Shown here piece by piece: positions 24,791 to 34,800 of a DNA stretch of 48,288 nt. Position numbers and translations under genes: made by a program. Under the pieces are notes generated by a model. It was not told where the DNA came from. It made no database searches and worked only from the letters and a program-made list of their open reading frames with translations. Source of the stretch: an uncultured Phocaeicola sp. (GTDB lineage: Bacteria; Bacteroidota; Bacteroidia; Bacteroidales; Bacteroidaceae); the NCBI GenBank assembly GCA_944320605.1, contig CALUIE010000012.1:1-48288 (forward strand), in the 5' to 3' direction. Every line of letters starts with the position of its first letter. The stretch's first letter is position 1.

Positions 24791-25318
24791 TCATAAATCA
24801 AAATCCACAAGTTTTCTTACTTTTTCAGTTCCCCATATACCACTATCATCAAGAATAATCAGATCTGACATCCTCTGAGCAATATATATGTTGTTTTGTC
24901 TCGGTGTCAAATCTGTCTTAAACCATCTGTTAATCAAAACAATGTTACTCGAAGGATATGTAGATTTCTTTTTATTATTCAACTCGGGTTGCCAATACGA
25001 CACTATCATTGTTTCACACAATTCAATATCACTCCTTGAATGGACACTATTATCTGAGAATCTGCCTATCCATATTTCTTTATCTCTCATTGTATGTATT
25101 TTATGATTCGGGTCACATTGGTATCTTTTATAAACATACCCATCCTTGTTTTGAGTTATTCCACAATAGCTCCTATAATTCCTCATATTAGATGGTTTCC
25201 CAGAAACAATATAAAAGTAATAATTACGCATTATATTATTTTCCTTTTCCCATTTCTTAAGTTCTTCTATTTCAGAAAATGGACCAACCCACTCTATTAC
25301 AAATAATTTACTTATCAT
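24791..25318 (-). CDS. GIY-YIG-like nuclease domain protein
   Basis: The protein has 175 residues. After about 30 residues it shows YYFYIVSG, then YRSYCGITQ (the second half of a GIY-YIG motif), an Arg in YKRYQ, and later the acidic ETMIVSYWQPELNNKK segment in which the Glu sits where the metal-binding residue of GIY-YIG nucleases is found. The last 50 residues are not recognised. Stand-alone GIY-YIG proteins act in DNA cleavage or repair and appear in mobile and defence loci. The gene is AT-rich like the adjacent TIR and HEPN genes, 93 bp after the TIR gene. The family call is by motif only. Confidence 0.6.
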   Translation of the reverse strand: MISKLFVIEWVGPFSEIEELKKWEKENNIMRNYYFYIVSGKPSNMRNYRSYCGITQNKDGYVYKRYQCDPNHKIHTMRDKEIWIGRFSDNSVHSRSDIELCETMIVSYWQPELNNKKKSTYPSSNIVLINRWFKTDLTPRQNNIYIAQRMSDLIILDDSGIWGTEKVRKLVDFDL

Positions 25319-25411
25319 AATTTATTAATTTACAATATATTACAAGACAAGTAAATAATCAATATTCTTATTATTTTAAATCTTTATCTATGATATATTT
25401 TTATTATACAA

Positions 25412-26194
25412 TTACTTACATAGGATATTAATAAAATCATCTTTCGACTTGTTATATGTAATCCAATCCGGTTTTAATTCATAATTATCACATAATTCTT
25501 GATAGAACTCATCCAATTTAGCCTTATCAGTAATATACGCACCCTGTTTAACAACATTAAGAAATCCCATTTGTTCAAACGAAATGCCAGGAAGAACAAA
25601 TGGTAATATTCGTTTTCCATTTAAAGCCCAAGCTGCTCCCATCTCATTTTTACAAACATCACTCGAATTATAATTTTCAGATAAAAATAAAAGTATATAA
25701 TCACACTGTCTCATGTTTTCAATAATTTTCTCTCGAAAATCATCGCCAGTACGTATAGAATTAGAATCTAAAGTACAAAAGATTTCATTATCTTTAAATC
25801 CACATCCAACTTTCAATATTTCTTTTATAAAACTATTTACTATATATTTATCTTTTGAGGAATGACTAATAAAAATTTTTTTACTTTCTCTAAAATCAGC
25901 AAGATATTTCATTTTTAGCACACTCACTAAAGCAACTATCGCACCAAAAGAAAAAGGATTTAAACAATTAGACGTTCTTAAACCCTGAAGTTCTCTATTT
26001 ATACGTATAGAACATTCTGGCTCAACATCTTTTATCTCTATCACTAATTTATTTAATATATCAATTAATACATCTTCTCCTGGACAATAACTTTTGCAAT
26101 TAAATTGATTCAATATTCCTCTATTCCTTTTATTAATAGCATCAGTAACCTTATCACATATTAAAGCTGTCTCTCTTATTATTTTCTTATACAT
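25412..26194 (-). CDS. TIR domain protein with N-terminal helical domain
   Basis: The protein has 260 residues. Residues 1-105 are an unrecognised, mostly helical domain. Residues about 106-245 are a bacterial TIR domain (TIR_2 type): KKIFISHSSKDKYIVNSF is strand A and helix A, RTGDDFREKIIENMRQCDYILLFLS follows, and CKNEMGAAW carries Glu184 at the position of the catalytic glutamate of NAD+-cleaving TIR enzymes. In defence systems such as Thoeris and TIR-NLR, bacterial TIR proteins deplete NAD+ or make signalling nucleotides. Here the N-terminal domain could be the sensor or partner-binding part. It starts 8 bp after the HEPN gene, probably in the same operon. Confidence 0.8.
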   Translation of the reverse strand: MYKKIIRETALICDKVTDAINKRNRGILNQFNCKSYCPGEDVLIDILNKLVIEIKDVEPECSIRINRELQGLRTSNCLNPFSFGAIVALVSVLKMKYLADFRESKKIFISHSSKDKYIVNSFIKEILKVGCGFKDNEIFCTLDSNSIRTGDDFREKIIENMRQCDYILLFLSENYNSSDVCKNEMGAAWALNGKRILPFVLPGISFEQMGFLNVVKQGAYITDKAKLDEFYQELCDNYELKPDWITYNKSKDDFINILCK

Positions 26195-26202
26195 ATCATA
26201 AA

Positions 26203-27390
26203 TTATTTTAACTGAAATTCCTTACTTTGTCTCCCATTCCATACAAATAAACAATCACAAAGCCTAATCATAAATTCGTTTAATTGTCCTAAATCCTCCT
26301 CTGGACATTCCTTACCAGTAAAAGTATAGTTTGACTTTGCATGTACAATACTATTGCGTGTCGCATATAGAATATCAGCTATTTCTTTTTTAATGTCTTC
26401 AATAATTGAAGAACTTAAAGAAGTGATATTTTTAATATCAAAATGACAACTTTTTGAAATTATTTTCTGAATTCTATCAGGTAAAAATTGAAATAACAAA
26501 ACAATATCAACACATTCATTCAAAACTGTATTAGCAAGTTCTTTATCTTTCAACGAAACCTCATACTGTTTTGTCAATTTAAATATCGACTCTAAATATT
26601 CAGAATTTCTTTCAACTACCTGCAAAACATCTAACCTCTTATTTAATTGTTCATACGAGAACTTCTTGGAAACAATAGGTGAAAAATACTCTATTATCTT
26701 ATATAAATGGAGATATTTTATATCTTCTTTCTCAATAGAAAGACCATCTATATAATAATCCATAGCTCGGCAATATGGAATAAGTTCTGAAGAACCAACA
26801 ATTATAGTATCATCATTTTCTTCATCCGTTAAATCAGACCATGACCTAAATTCTCCGATAGATATTGGAACATTATATTTACTTGCAATATAATATAAAC
26901 ATGTTTTTATAAATTCAATATCATCTTCTTCACATCTTTCCTCTTTTTTATAAGCAATTTCAACAACGCTATAATCTGAACATGGAAAAACGCCAAAATC
27001 TTCATTATAAATTCCATCTCTAGAAGCTATTATCCCTATTAAAAAAGGATTACTTATTATTTTTAAAGAATACTTATCTGTTTCAAATTTTAAATCAGGA
27101 ACCAATTTATCATAATTGTATTCATTTACAGAAATAATTGTCTGCCTTACATTACCTGTAATAACTGAATGATTATCTATTACCAGAATATTATCCAAAT
27201 CATCAGTATATCGTAAAAAATCATCAACAGAATAATAACAATTATCTTCATCCCACTCATCTGGGAAACATATAAAAATATCTTCATCCCCAATTTGAAT
27301 CTCTCTAGTTGAGGGCTCTATGTTGAAATTATTATATAAATGTTCCAAACGTTGATTGATAAGTCCTATATTACTCTCTGATACTAACAT
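26203..27390 (-). CDS. Uncharacterised protein with C-terminal HEPN-type motif
   Basis: The protein has 395 residues. The N-terminal roughly 200 residues are acidic and unrecognised. The C-terminal roughly 170 residues are helical and carry RNSIVHA (Arg345 to His350), the R-X4-H motif of HEPN ribonuclease-like domains, set as in ApeA-type abortive proteins. An RNA-cleaving toxin role is inferred from motif and position. Its ATG overlaps the last 7 bases of the methyltransferase gene and is preceded by a perfect Shine-Dalgarno sequence, which is rare in this phylum. The gene is very AT-rich. The TIR gene follows after 8 bp, so the two look like a unit. Confidence 0.65.
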   Translation of the reverse strand: MLVSESNIGLINQRLEHLYNNFNIEPSTREIQIGDEDIFICFPDEWDEDNCYYSVDDFLRYTDDLDNILVIDNHSVITGNVRQTIISVNEYNYDKLVPDLKFETDKYSLKIISNPFLIGIIASRDGIYNEDFGVFPCSDYSVVEIAYKKEERCEEDDIEFIKTCLYYIASKYNVPISIGEFRSWSDLTDEENDDTIIVGSSELIPYCRAMDYYIDGLSIEKEDIKYLHLYKIIEYFSPIVSKKFSYEQLNKRLDVLQVVERNSEYLESIFKLTKQYEVSLKDKELANTVLNECVDIVLLFQFLPDRIQKIISKSCHFDIKNITSLSSSIIEDIKKEIADILYATRNSIVHAKSNYTFTGKECPEEDLGQLNEFMIRLCDCLFVWNGRQSKEFQLK

Positions 27391-30300
27391 ATATCACCTC
27401 CTTTCTCATATTCTTCTTGAGTGATTGAAGTTTGAGGATCAATCCAAAGAATTTCATTATAATCTAAGCCATATAACTTATAAATAATACAATTCAATTT
27501 CTTATCTAATTCTAAGGTTCTTGAATTTTCAAAATCTATACCTCCTAATGTTATCAATTCATCAACTAAATGATACATAAGTTCTTTAGTACTAATATCA
27601 ATTTTAGGGATTGGAATCTTTTCCAAATATGTTTTTGATATATTTACAGTCAGAGTAGATTCATTCGAAAAGTTCTTTGCATAATACCAATTTATAAGAT
27701 CAGAATTCAATAATGCTAATACTGCATAAAGATCATATATATTATTATCCTTTAATATTATGTTATTTACAGAATTAAAAGTATAGTAAGTTCCATTATC
27801 AAATGCCGCAACGATTGGTTTTAGTCCTCCACTAATTCGTTGAGTTACAATCTTATTAGAGACAAAAATCGATTCATTTCTTGAACGATTCAATAATTTT
27901 TTATCATACAAAACATATTTATCATCAAAATCAATGCTAAATCTCTTAATATTTTTTCCAAAAATAATAGGCTTATATTTATTATTAATTTTATTATCTG
28001 CTATATATTTTTCTTTATTACCATCAATTCCTGGTGATATAAACAAACACAATTCACCTAAATAACTATGAAAGTTTTCTATACGTTTAGAAATCTCCAT
28101 TGTTTGTGTTTCCCCCAATATATTAAATGCAAAACTAGTATTTATTTTAAATTGATCTTGCGGTAATTGTTTTTTTCTAAATTGATATAATGTAAGATTT
28201 TCCACTTCAGTAATTACTGATAAATTATTATTCTTTTTAATTTTATTTAATAATTGTAATATAATAGTTGAAGCTGTAACCTTCTCAAAAACACCAGATC
28301 CTAAATCTACAATTTGACATACTGATGTGTTATCTAGAATATATTTACGTACAATATCATAGGTAGTTGTTCTCAATATATTATTTGGTATTATATAGGA
28401 AAGTATACCTTCATGAGAATTTAACATTACACCTTTCATTATAAATATTGCAAATAAATTAATCTTACCAGACTGCTTAGATTTTGATTTTTTACTATTA
28501 TCTAATACTTTTGAGAAAAACTCATTTTCTACATATTTTTTAAACTCACCTGAAAAATCCACATCACGTGTAAAGACATACGGCGGATTACCAATTACAA
28601 TATCAAAACCATCCTTCACCCCGAACATCCATTCAGGGTCAAAGAAAGGCGATGATGAATTCTGGTCGAACATATCCCATGAAGCTAATTCTCTTGCTTC
28701 ATCATTTCCAACAGCCCCATTTTCTTTTAACAGAGTGGCTATTTCAAGACGTAAATCATTTACTATCTGGCGATATTTACGCTTGGTACGGACTGTCTTT
28801 GCTCCAAATATCTTATGTTTGGCAATCTTCAATTCATTCTCCTTTGCTTTTATAGCTTCACTATCAAACAGAGAAGCATCCTTTTTCTGTAATCCTATAA
28901 GAGTATTTGCCGCTACAAATTTCGCTTCAAGATTCGGAAGCGGACGTATGCCGAAATTATCTGTAGGGTCTGTATTAGTATTCTGGTCAACTACCAAAGA
29001 TATAAAGAAACGTAATTTACTTATCTGTATAGCTATAGGCTGAATATCGACTCCGTATATACAGTTTTCTATCAGATATAGTTTTCGGGCATAGTCAGGA
29101 CGGTTTATGCTTTCGTCAAAACTACGTTCAATATCTTTTACCAACTCTTTACGTTCTTCATCGGAAGAATTACGATATGCATCAGAAGTATCACTGATAG
29201 CTCTCTGATACATCATTTCCCTCCACATTTCATTATTTGAATCTATACGGTTAAGGATATGTACCATCTGTTGCAGTATTCCCATAGGAAAAGCACCGGA
29301 ACCACATGCAGGGTCAAGTATCTTACAGTTATACAATGACTGCATAATGTTTTTACGCTGTTCTGATGTAAGCTCCACTTCATCATCAGTATATTGCATT
29401 AACTGACGATACTGAAGTTCAAGTTCTTCACCTACAGTACGTTTAAGGTGTGCTATAAGACTTTCATCCACCATGTATTGCACTATCTCGCGTGGAGTAT
29501 AGAATGAGCCTGTCTGCTTACGTGCTGTAGTCTGTGTTTCAGGATTGAATGATGCAAGAAGATTCTCGAACACTTTTCCAAGTAATTCAGGGTCAAGCGA
29601 AACTTCCTTATCGAAAGGTGTATTTTCTTCTACAGTGAAGTTATAACGCTTCAATATATCAATGATACCACGGGCAGAAACTTTCTTCTTTTTCTTGTCG
29701 CCATACCATTCTGAAAGGTCTATGTTTTTACCGGCTTCTTCACCAAAGAAAAGGAAATCAGGAACTACAAGAGATTTTCTGACTGTTTCACGGTCGCTAA
29801 AGCCATCGTAATACATACCGTTGTCCTTATCATCAAGACAGTCAAACAGACCGCCATTCAAGAACGGAACAGTTGTGTTAGCCAGATCAACAAACAACTG
29901 CGGATTCTGGAAATAATATTCATAGCGCATCAATTTGTTATTGTCATAGTCACCCTGTCCTTTTCTGAAATGGCGTTCAGACATTTCTTTACTTCCTTCT
30001 GCCGTTATAGGACTATTGAGCATAGCAAAAAACAAGTTCTGCAGTATGGCCTTATAATATTTACTTTCCAATGACTTCTGCATAAACAGCCCTGTCTGCC
30101 TGTTTGGAGCGAAATTATTCAGAAGATTATCTGCAATATATTTTTCATCAAAAAACTCATTCGGGATAAGGTTACGCTGTTTTAAGAACCACACGAATAT
30201 AAGACGTGTGATAAGACGGATTGCGCCCTCATTATTGAACTTGGCGTCATCTTCCTTATCATTAATATCATTCGGGAAACGTATAATCTTGATAGCCCAA

Positions 30301-30839
30301 GCGTACCAGTCGCTAAGTTCCTGATAGAACTCTTTGGTGAGAACTTCCACAGAAAAACGACTTAACAAGTCTTCCTTGCTTACCACTCTGCCTTTTTCGT
30401 TCAGATATTTGTTTGGCGTATAATAGGCTATTCCTTCACCTAAGAAATAACTGTATCTGCGTGGGTTACTGTAATTGTATGATACTTTGGAAGAATCTTC
30501 CTTAATATCAAGCGTTATCTCTATAAATGAAAAACGATAATTGGAATTGCAGTCTTCCGGAACAAAAACTACCAATGCCCTGTCTTTCGCTTCATCTGCA
30601 AGCATTCTGAAAGCCTCTTTGGAAAGTGAAACACGCGCATCGTTTTTTGAACTGTGCTTTACTTCATATACTACCAAATCAAGTGATTCACATGTTCCCA
30701 ATTTCACAGCCTCTGTGGAATATTTCATCTGGGTTCTGAATAATACTTCTTCCTCAGATGGGATATAATCATTAGGCAGAAAACTGTTCTGCAAAAACTT
30801 TACAAAATCCTGTCGGTTATATGCTTTGTTAAATTCCAT
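27384..30839 (-). CDS. Eco57I-type adenine-specific DNA methyltransferase, possible restriction-methyltransferase fusion
   Basis: The protein has 1151 residues. The N-terminus has LDLVVYEVKHSS (Asp54, Glu59, Lys61), a possible PD-(D/E)XK nuclease core. Residues about 440-760 form the N6-adenine methyltransferase: motif I DPACGSGAFPMGIL near 506 and the catalytic NPPY in FDIVIGNPPYVFT near 750. The remaining roughly 390 residues should include the target-recognition region. The family modifies adenine within a recognition site, and large forms also cut DNA (type IIG). The gene lies 30 bp after the RhuM gene and overlaps the HEPN gene. Base composition falls from about 43% to 23% G+C at about 28560, just past NPPY, so the C-terminal part seems of different origin. 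Confidence 0.85.
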   Translation of the reverse strand: MEFNKAYNRQDFVKFLQNSFLPNDYIPSEEEVLFRTQMKYSTEAVKLGTCESLDLVVYEVKHSSKNDARVSLSKEAFRMLADEAKDRALVVFVPEDCNSNYRFSFIEITLDIKEDSSKVSYNYSNPRRYSYFLGEGIAYYTPNKYLNEKGRVVSKEDLLSRFSVEVLTKEFYQELSDWYAWAIKIIRFPNDINDKEDDAKFNNEGAIRLITRLIFVWFLKQRNLIPNEFFDEKYIADNLLNNFAPNRQTGLFMQKSLESKYYKAILQNLFFAMLNSPITAEGSKEMSERHFRKGQGDYDNNKLMRYEYYFQNPQLFVDLANTTVPFLNGGLFDCLDDKDNGMYYDGFSDRETVRKSLVVPDFLFFGEEAGKNIDLSEWYGDKKKKKVSARGIIDILKRYNFTVEENTPFDKEVSLDPELLGKVFENLLASFNPETQTTARKQTGSFYTPREIVQYMVDESLIAHLKRTVGEELELQYRQLMQYTDDEVELTSEQRKNIMQSLYNCKILDPACGSGAFPMGILQQMVHILNRIDSNNEMWREMMYQRAISDTSDAYRNSSDEERKELVKDIERSFDESINRPDYARKLYLIENCIYGVDIQPIAIQISKLRFFISLVVDQNTNTDPTDNFGIRPLPNLEAKFVAANTLIGLQKKDASLFDSEAIKAKENELKIAKHKIFGAKTVRTKRKYRQIVNDLRLEIATLLKENGAVGNDEARELASWDMFDQNSSSPFFDPEWMFGVKDGFDIVIGNPPYVFTRDVDFSGEFKKYVENEFFSKVLDNSKKSKSKQSGKINLFAIFIMKGVMLNSHEGILSYIIPNNILRTTTYDIVRKYILDNTSVCQIVDLGSGVFEKVTASTIILQLLNKIKKNNNLSVITEVENLTLYQFRKKQLPQDQFKINTSFAFNILGETQTMEISKRIENFHSYLGELCLFISPGIDGNKEKYIADNKINNKYKPIIFGKNIKRFSIDFDDKYVLYDKKLLNRSRNESIFVSNKIVTQRISGGLKPIVAAFDNGTYYTFNSVNNIILKDNNIYDLYAVLALLNSDLINWYYAKNFSNESTLTVNISKTYLEKIPIPKIDISTKELMYHLVDELITLGGIDFENSRTLELDKKLNCIIYKLYGLDYNEILWIDPQTSITQEEYEKGGDIC
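27394..27404 (-). promoter_or_regulatory. Unusually strong Shine-Dalgarno sequence for the HEPN gene
   Basis: The minus strand reads AAAGGAGGTGA, ending 3 nt before the ATG at 27390; the core AGGAGG lies 6 nt from it. It is fully complementary to the 16S rRNA 3' end. It lies within the last codons of the methyltransferase gene. Most genes in the window have no such site. Confidence 0.8.
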
Positions 30840-30869
30840 AACTAAATAATTTTCTTTTAAATTCTAAGG

Positions 30870-31862
30870 TTATTCCCCTTTTAAACGTTTAATCTCTCTA
30901 TCAAAGTCTGAAACGTACTCTATGTCCTGTCTCTTACGGAATACTTCATATTCACGTTCAGCTTTTAATTTTGCCTCCAAAGCTGAAATACTTCCTGGAC
31001 CTTCAAGCAACGGACGACCTGCTACTGTAAGGAACCCGTCAAGTATCTTGCTCCATTCCTTCATAGTTGTAGGGATTTCCTGTTCTGCACGGTCTTCTGC
31101 CAAATCAAGATAGGCAGATACAAGTCTGTTTATGGCTTTAAGGTGTTTCTCGTCCAGATAATTCTTGGCTATACTTACATCAGACTTCATTATCTTTCCA
31201 TCAGGCTCATGTCGCCATGTAGTCAGTCCCATGTGTGGTTTTTCCGCATCAGCGGTATGGTATATGATTTCGGCTGCTGTCTTTCCGGAAATAGCCCAAT
31301 GAAGTTTGTTCTGCACAGTTGCAAAAAACTGTTTTGTTTCAGGAGCGTCTTTATCATAGTCTATGGACAAAGCATATATATCCGTTATTTTCTGATAGAA
31401 ACGACGTTCGCTTGCACGGATCTCACGGATATCCTCGAGCAGTTCCTTAAAATAATCATGACCGAACTGGGTTCCTTGTTTCAGTCTGTCCTTATCCAAC
31501 ACATATCCTTTGGTGATAAACTCATTAAGAGTCTTTGTCGCCCACTGTCTGAATTGTACCGCCTCAACTGAATTGACTTTATACCCTACTGCAATTATTG
31601 CATCAAGATGATAGAAGGTTACTTCACGTTCAACTTCCCTTTTACCTTCTTTTTGAACTATTCGAATTTTTCGAATAGTTCGATTCTCCTGTATTTCAGC
31701 ACTATTATATAATTCTTTCAAATGATAATTTATAGTATTAACATTAACACCAAATAACTCCGCCATTCTTTTTTGAGTAAGCCAGAATGTTCCATCCTCA
31801 TACTGCACCTGAATACTTACATCACCGTTATTGCTTGTATATAAAATTATATTGCTTTCCAT
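30870..31862 (-). CDS. RhuM family protein (virulence RhuM / Fic-associated N-terminal type)
   Basis: The protein has 330 residues when started at ATG 31862. An upstream GTG at 31889 would add nine residues and overlap the helicase gene, but MESNIILYTSNNGDVSIQVQ is the usual family start. Signatures are FWLTQKRMAELFGVNVNTIN (a helix-turn-helix), REVTFYHLDAIIAVGYKVNS and RFQWATKTLNEF-like residues near 110-120. RhuM proteins are widespread, often inside restriction-modification loci, and are presumed to bind DNA and regulate. Their biochemical role is not established. It sits between the PLD-helicase and methyltransferase genes with gaps of 10 and 30 bp, so it is probably part of the same system. 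Confidence 0.85.
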   Translation of the reverse strand: MESNIILYTSNNGDVSIQVQYEDGTFWLTQKRMAELFGVNVNTINYHLKELYNSAEIQENRTIRKIRIVQKEGKREVEREVTFYHLDAIIAVGYKVNSVEAVQFRQWATKTLNEFITKGYVLDKDRLKQGTQFGHDYFKELLEDIREIRASERRFYQKITDIYALSIDYDKDAPETKQFFATVQNKLHWAISGKTAAEIIYHTADAEKPHMGLTTWRHEPDGKIMKSDVSIAKNYLDEKHLKAINRLVSAYLDLAEDRAEQEIPTTMKEWSKILDGFLTVAGRPLLEGPGSISALEAKLKAEREYEVFRKRQDIEYVSDFDREIKRLKGE

Positions 31863-31872
31863 CAGTAGTCTT

Positions 31873-34800
31873 TTATTGAAGTTCTTCACTTAAAATCAAT
31901 GTTTCATCACCATCACCCACCCTGTTCCGGGTATTGATTATACGTTCAATATAATCTATCGGGATTTTCTTAAGGAGTTTCTCTGCATCCTTTACTACAA
32001 GCTGGTTGATGAATCTTATTTCATATCCGGACAAAGCGTCGGCTTTTACTACCTGTATCAAATCTTCAAGATAGTCTTTCGGTAATACCTGTCTGTTCAT
32101 CAATACCTTTATTTTCGCCTGCGCGTTTATCTGGTCTTTCTCGTTTCTGTCTTTTACATCGCTGCTAAACAGTGATGATTTGACTCTCTGATAAACGTAA
32201 TCGAAATCTTTGCTTAAAGCCACAGGCTCCTCATTTTTATCTGCCTCAAACAATGATATGGCTTCTTCTGCCGAAATCATGAGCGGCGGATTTACTGTAT
32301 CGCCTATCTTGAAAACGAAATCATCGCCTTTTCTACCAAACATCAAGACTCCTTTCTTCGGTTTTTCTATATCTCTTGCTGTACGGGCACGATGTGGCAT
32401 ATCCATTGCCGCATCGTAATCTTTGGTTCCTTTCAGAGAGTTTATCAGTTTCCTGTAAGGCGTGTCCCATGAGGCTTCTTCACTTCGGGCAAACTCTTTG
32501 CGGTAGCGTTCCTTGAAGAATGCCTTTACTTCTTCTTCCTTTGTCAAGGCCTTGGTATCTTCACCCATTATGGCATGTATCATTGCCATTTTAAGGGTTG
32601 ATATTTCCTTGGTTCTTGTCTCGGCTTCGCCCACATCTGTAGGGAAATAATTATAGATATAGAGTTCATCAAAGACTTTCTTGTTTATACGGTTTATACG
32701 CCCTATTCGCTGTATGACGCGAGTTGGGTTATATGGTATATCGTAATTGAATATCGCTCCGGCACGGTGGAGGTTGTAACCTTCGGATATGGCATCTGTG
32801 GCAACAAGAATATGATAGTCATTCTGCTGTAACGCCAGTTTAAGTCCGGCATCGAAATTTGCCCTGATAATGTCTTTATTAGTTGGAGTAGCGTCTGCCG
32901 AAGTATATTTCATTACAGGCAATCCTGCTTTTGCAAGTGCCTCACCAAGATAGTTGACTGTATCGGCATACTCTGAAAATACTATCAGCTTTCTGTCAGG
33001 TTCTTTTTCCATCTTCTCACGTATGATATTTACGAAAGAATCCAACTTAGGGTCGAACTTGATAATATTTTCCTTTCCAAACCACTCCTCACGGAGATTC
33101 TGTAGCAGACGGATATCAGCCTCTACATCAGAAACAAATTCGTCTTTAACATATTTCATGTCTATCTCGAAGAATCCTCTCGATTCGTATTTTTCAAAGA
33201 GTTCTTCTATTTCACCCATACCGTCCTCGCTTGAATCATAAAAGGCTTCCACATCAGGAAGATTTCCTTTCTTGAATACCGGAATTTTGTTTCTCTTTTC
33301 AATCCATCGCAGAAGGTGCTCGGATGACTTTATCATATAGTCGATTGAAGCACGGAATGCAGCCACAGAACTTTCAAAACGCGCCACGAGCAAACGGCGC
33401 ATGAATTTTGCGATATTAACCTGTCGTCCTAACAAAAGATTGAGTTTTACTCCTGTCTTTTCTTCAAGTTCATTGGCTAATTTATCCTGCAAATCTTCAT
33501 GTATATACGATACCGGAGAATAACGTGCGGCCTTGAAATGATAGGTGGCGTTATTAGCTTCTTCCGAAGGGCTGATTCGTTCAAGAGTAGAAAGATACAA
33601 TCCTTTTAGTTCACTCAAATCGTATTCCAGTTCTTCCGGGTCGTTTGGAAGTACAAGCTGTATATTCTGCTGTTTCAAGTCATCGGCATATTCCGGAATA
33701 TCCTGTAAGTCAAGTCGGGAACGACGCACTACCAAAGGACTGATAATGGAACGTATCTTCTTTGCAATATTGTTTACCTCAGCTTTTACTTCGCTCTCTG
33801 ATGTTTTTCCTGCCATTTGGTCATCACGTAATGTCTTATATTTATCTATCAGGTCCTTGAATGATGCCCCTAAGTTTTCTACTGTTTTAAGGGTAGATTT
33901 TGTTGGTATCTGAAAGAGTTTTATCAGAGCGTAAATATCGGCAGGCTGGTTATTGAACGGTGTGGCTGTCAATAGCAAAACCTTGTTGCCTGAACACAGG
34001 TTATGCAGCATGGCATAATCCTGAGTGTATTCGTTGCGGAAACGGTGAGCCTCGTCAATGATTATAAGAAACTGTTCGTCGGCTTTTACAAGTTCCTGAA
34101 AATGTAATAGGGCATCTTCTATTTTTCCGGCACTGAATACCGTTGCTGTGAATCCGAATTCATCCCTATACCCTTCCCACTGTTTATAAAGGTGTGGCGG
34201 ACAAATTACAATAGTCCTTAATCTCAGATTGCGGGCTATGGTAGAAGCAATGACACTCTTTCCCAGGCCTACCACATCTGCCACTATCGCACCGTTATGA
34301 TTGTTCAAAGCATTAAGAGCCATCTGAACGGCATCTGTCTGATACTTCAAGTTTGAGTATTTACCTTCTGTTATGTCATGCGGTGTAAGGATATTGTTGG
34401 TTGTGGGTATATTGAAGTATTCCTTCAGCACTCTGATGTACATCAGATATGGCGAATACATGGTGTCATACCATATACGTGTCATCACCTTGTTTTTCCA
34501 TTCATCAAGATTGTCTTTACTTGCAATAACTACAGAACTGTCCCACAGTTCGTCAAACAGCCTTTTGCCTTCTTCATAATCCTGCTTATCATTGAAACGG
34601 GCATTGAGTTCCAGACGTCCTTTCAATCCCTGATAAGAAAGATTGCTTGAACCTGTAATAAGAACACCGGGCAATTCTCCACCTTCGTTCATCATATCAT
34701 TGTATGCGAACAAATACATCTTAGAATGGCAAGGGTAGAGTGTTTTGCGGATTTCCAATGTTCCATCAAGTATCTTTCCATAAAACATACTGAATTGCTC

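Noticed and set aside
31863-31889. GTG start of RhuM overlapping the helicase gene
   Set aside because: The nine extra residues are not part of the family, and the ATG at 31862 gives the usual start.
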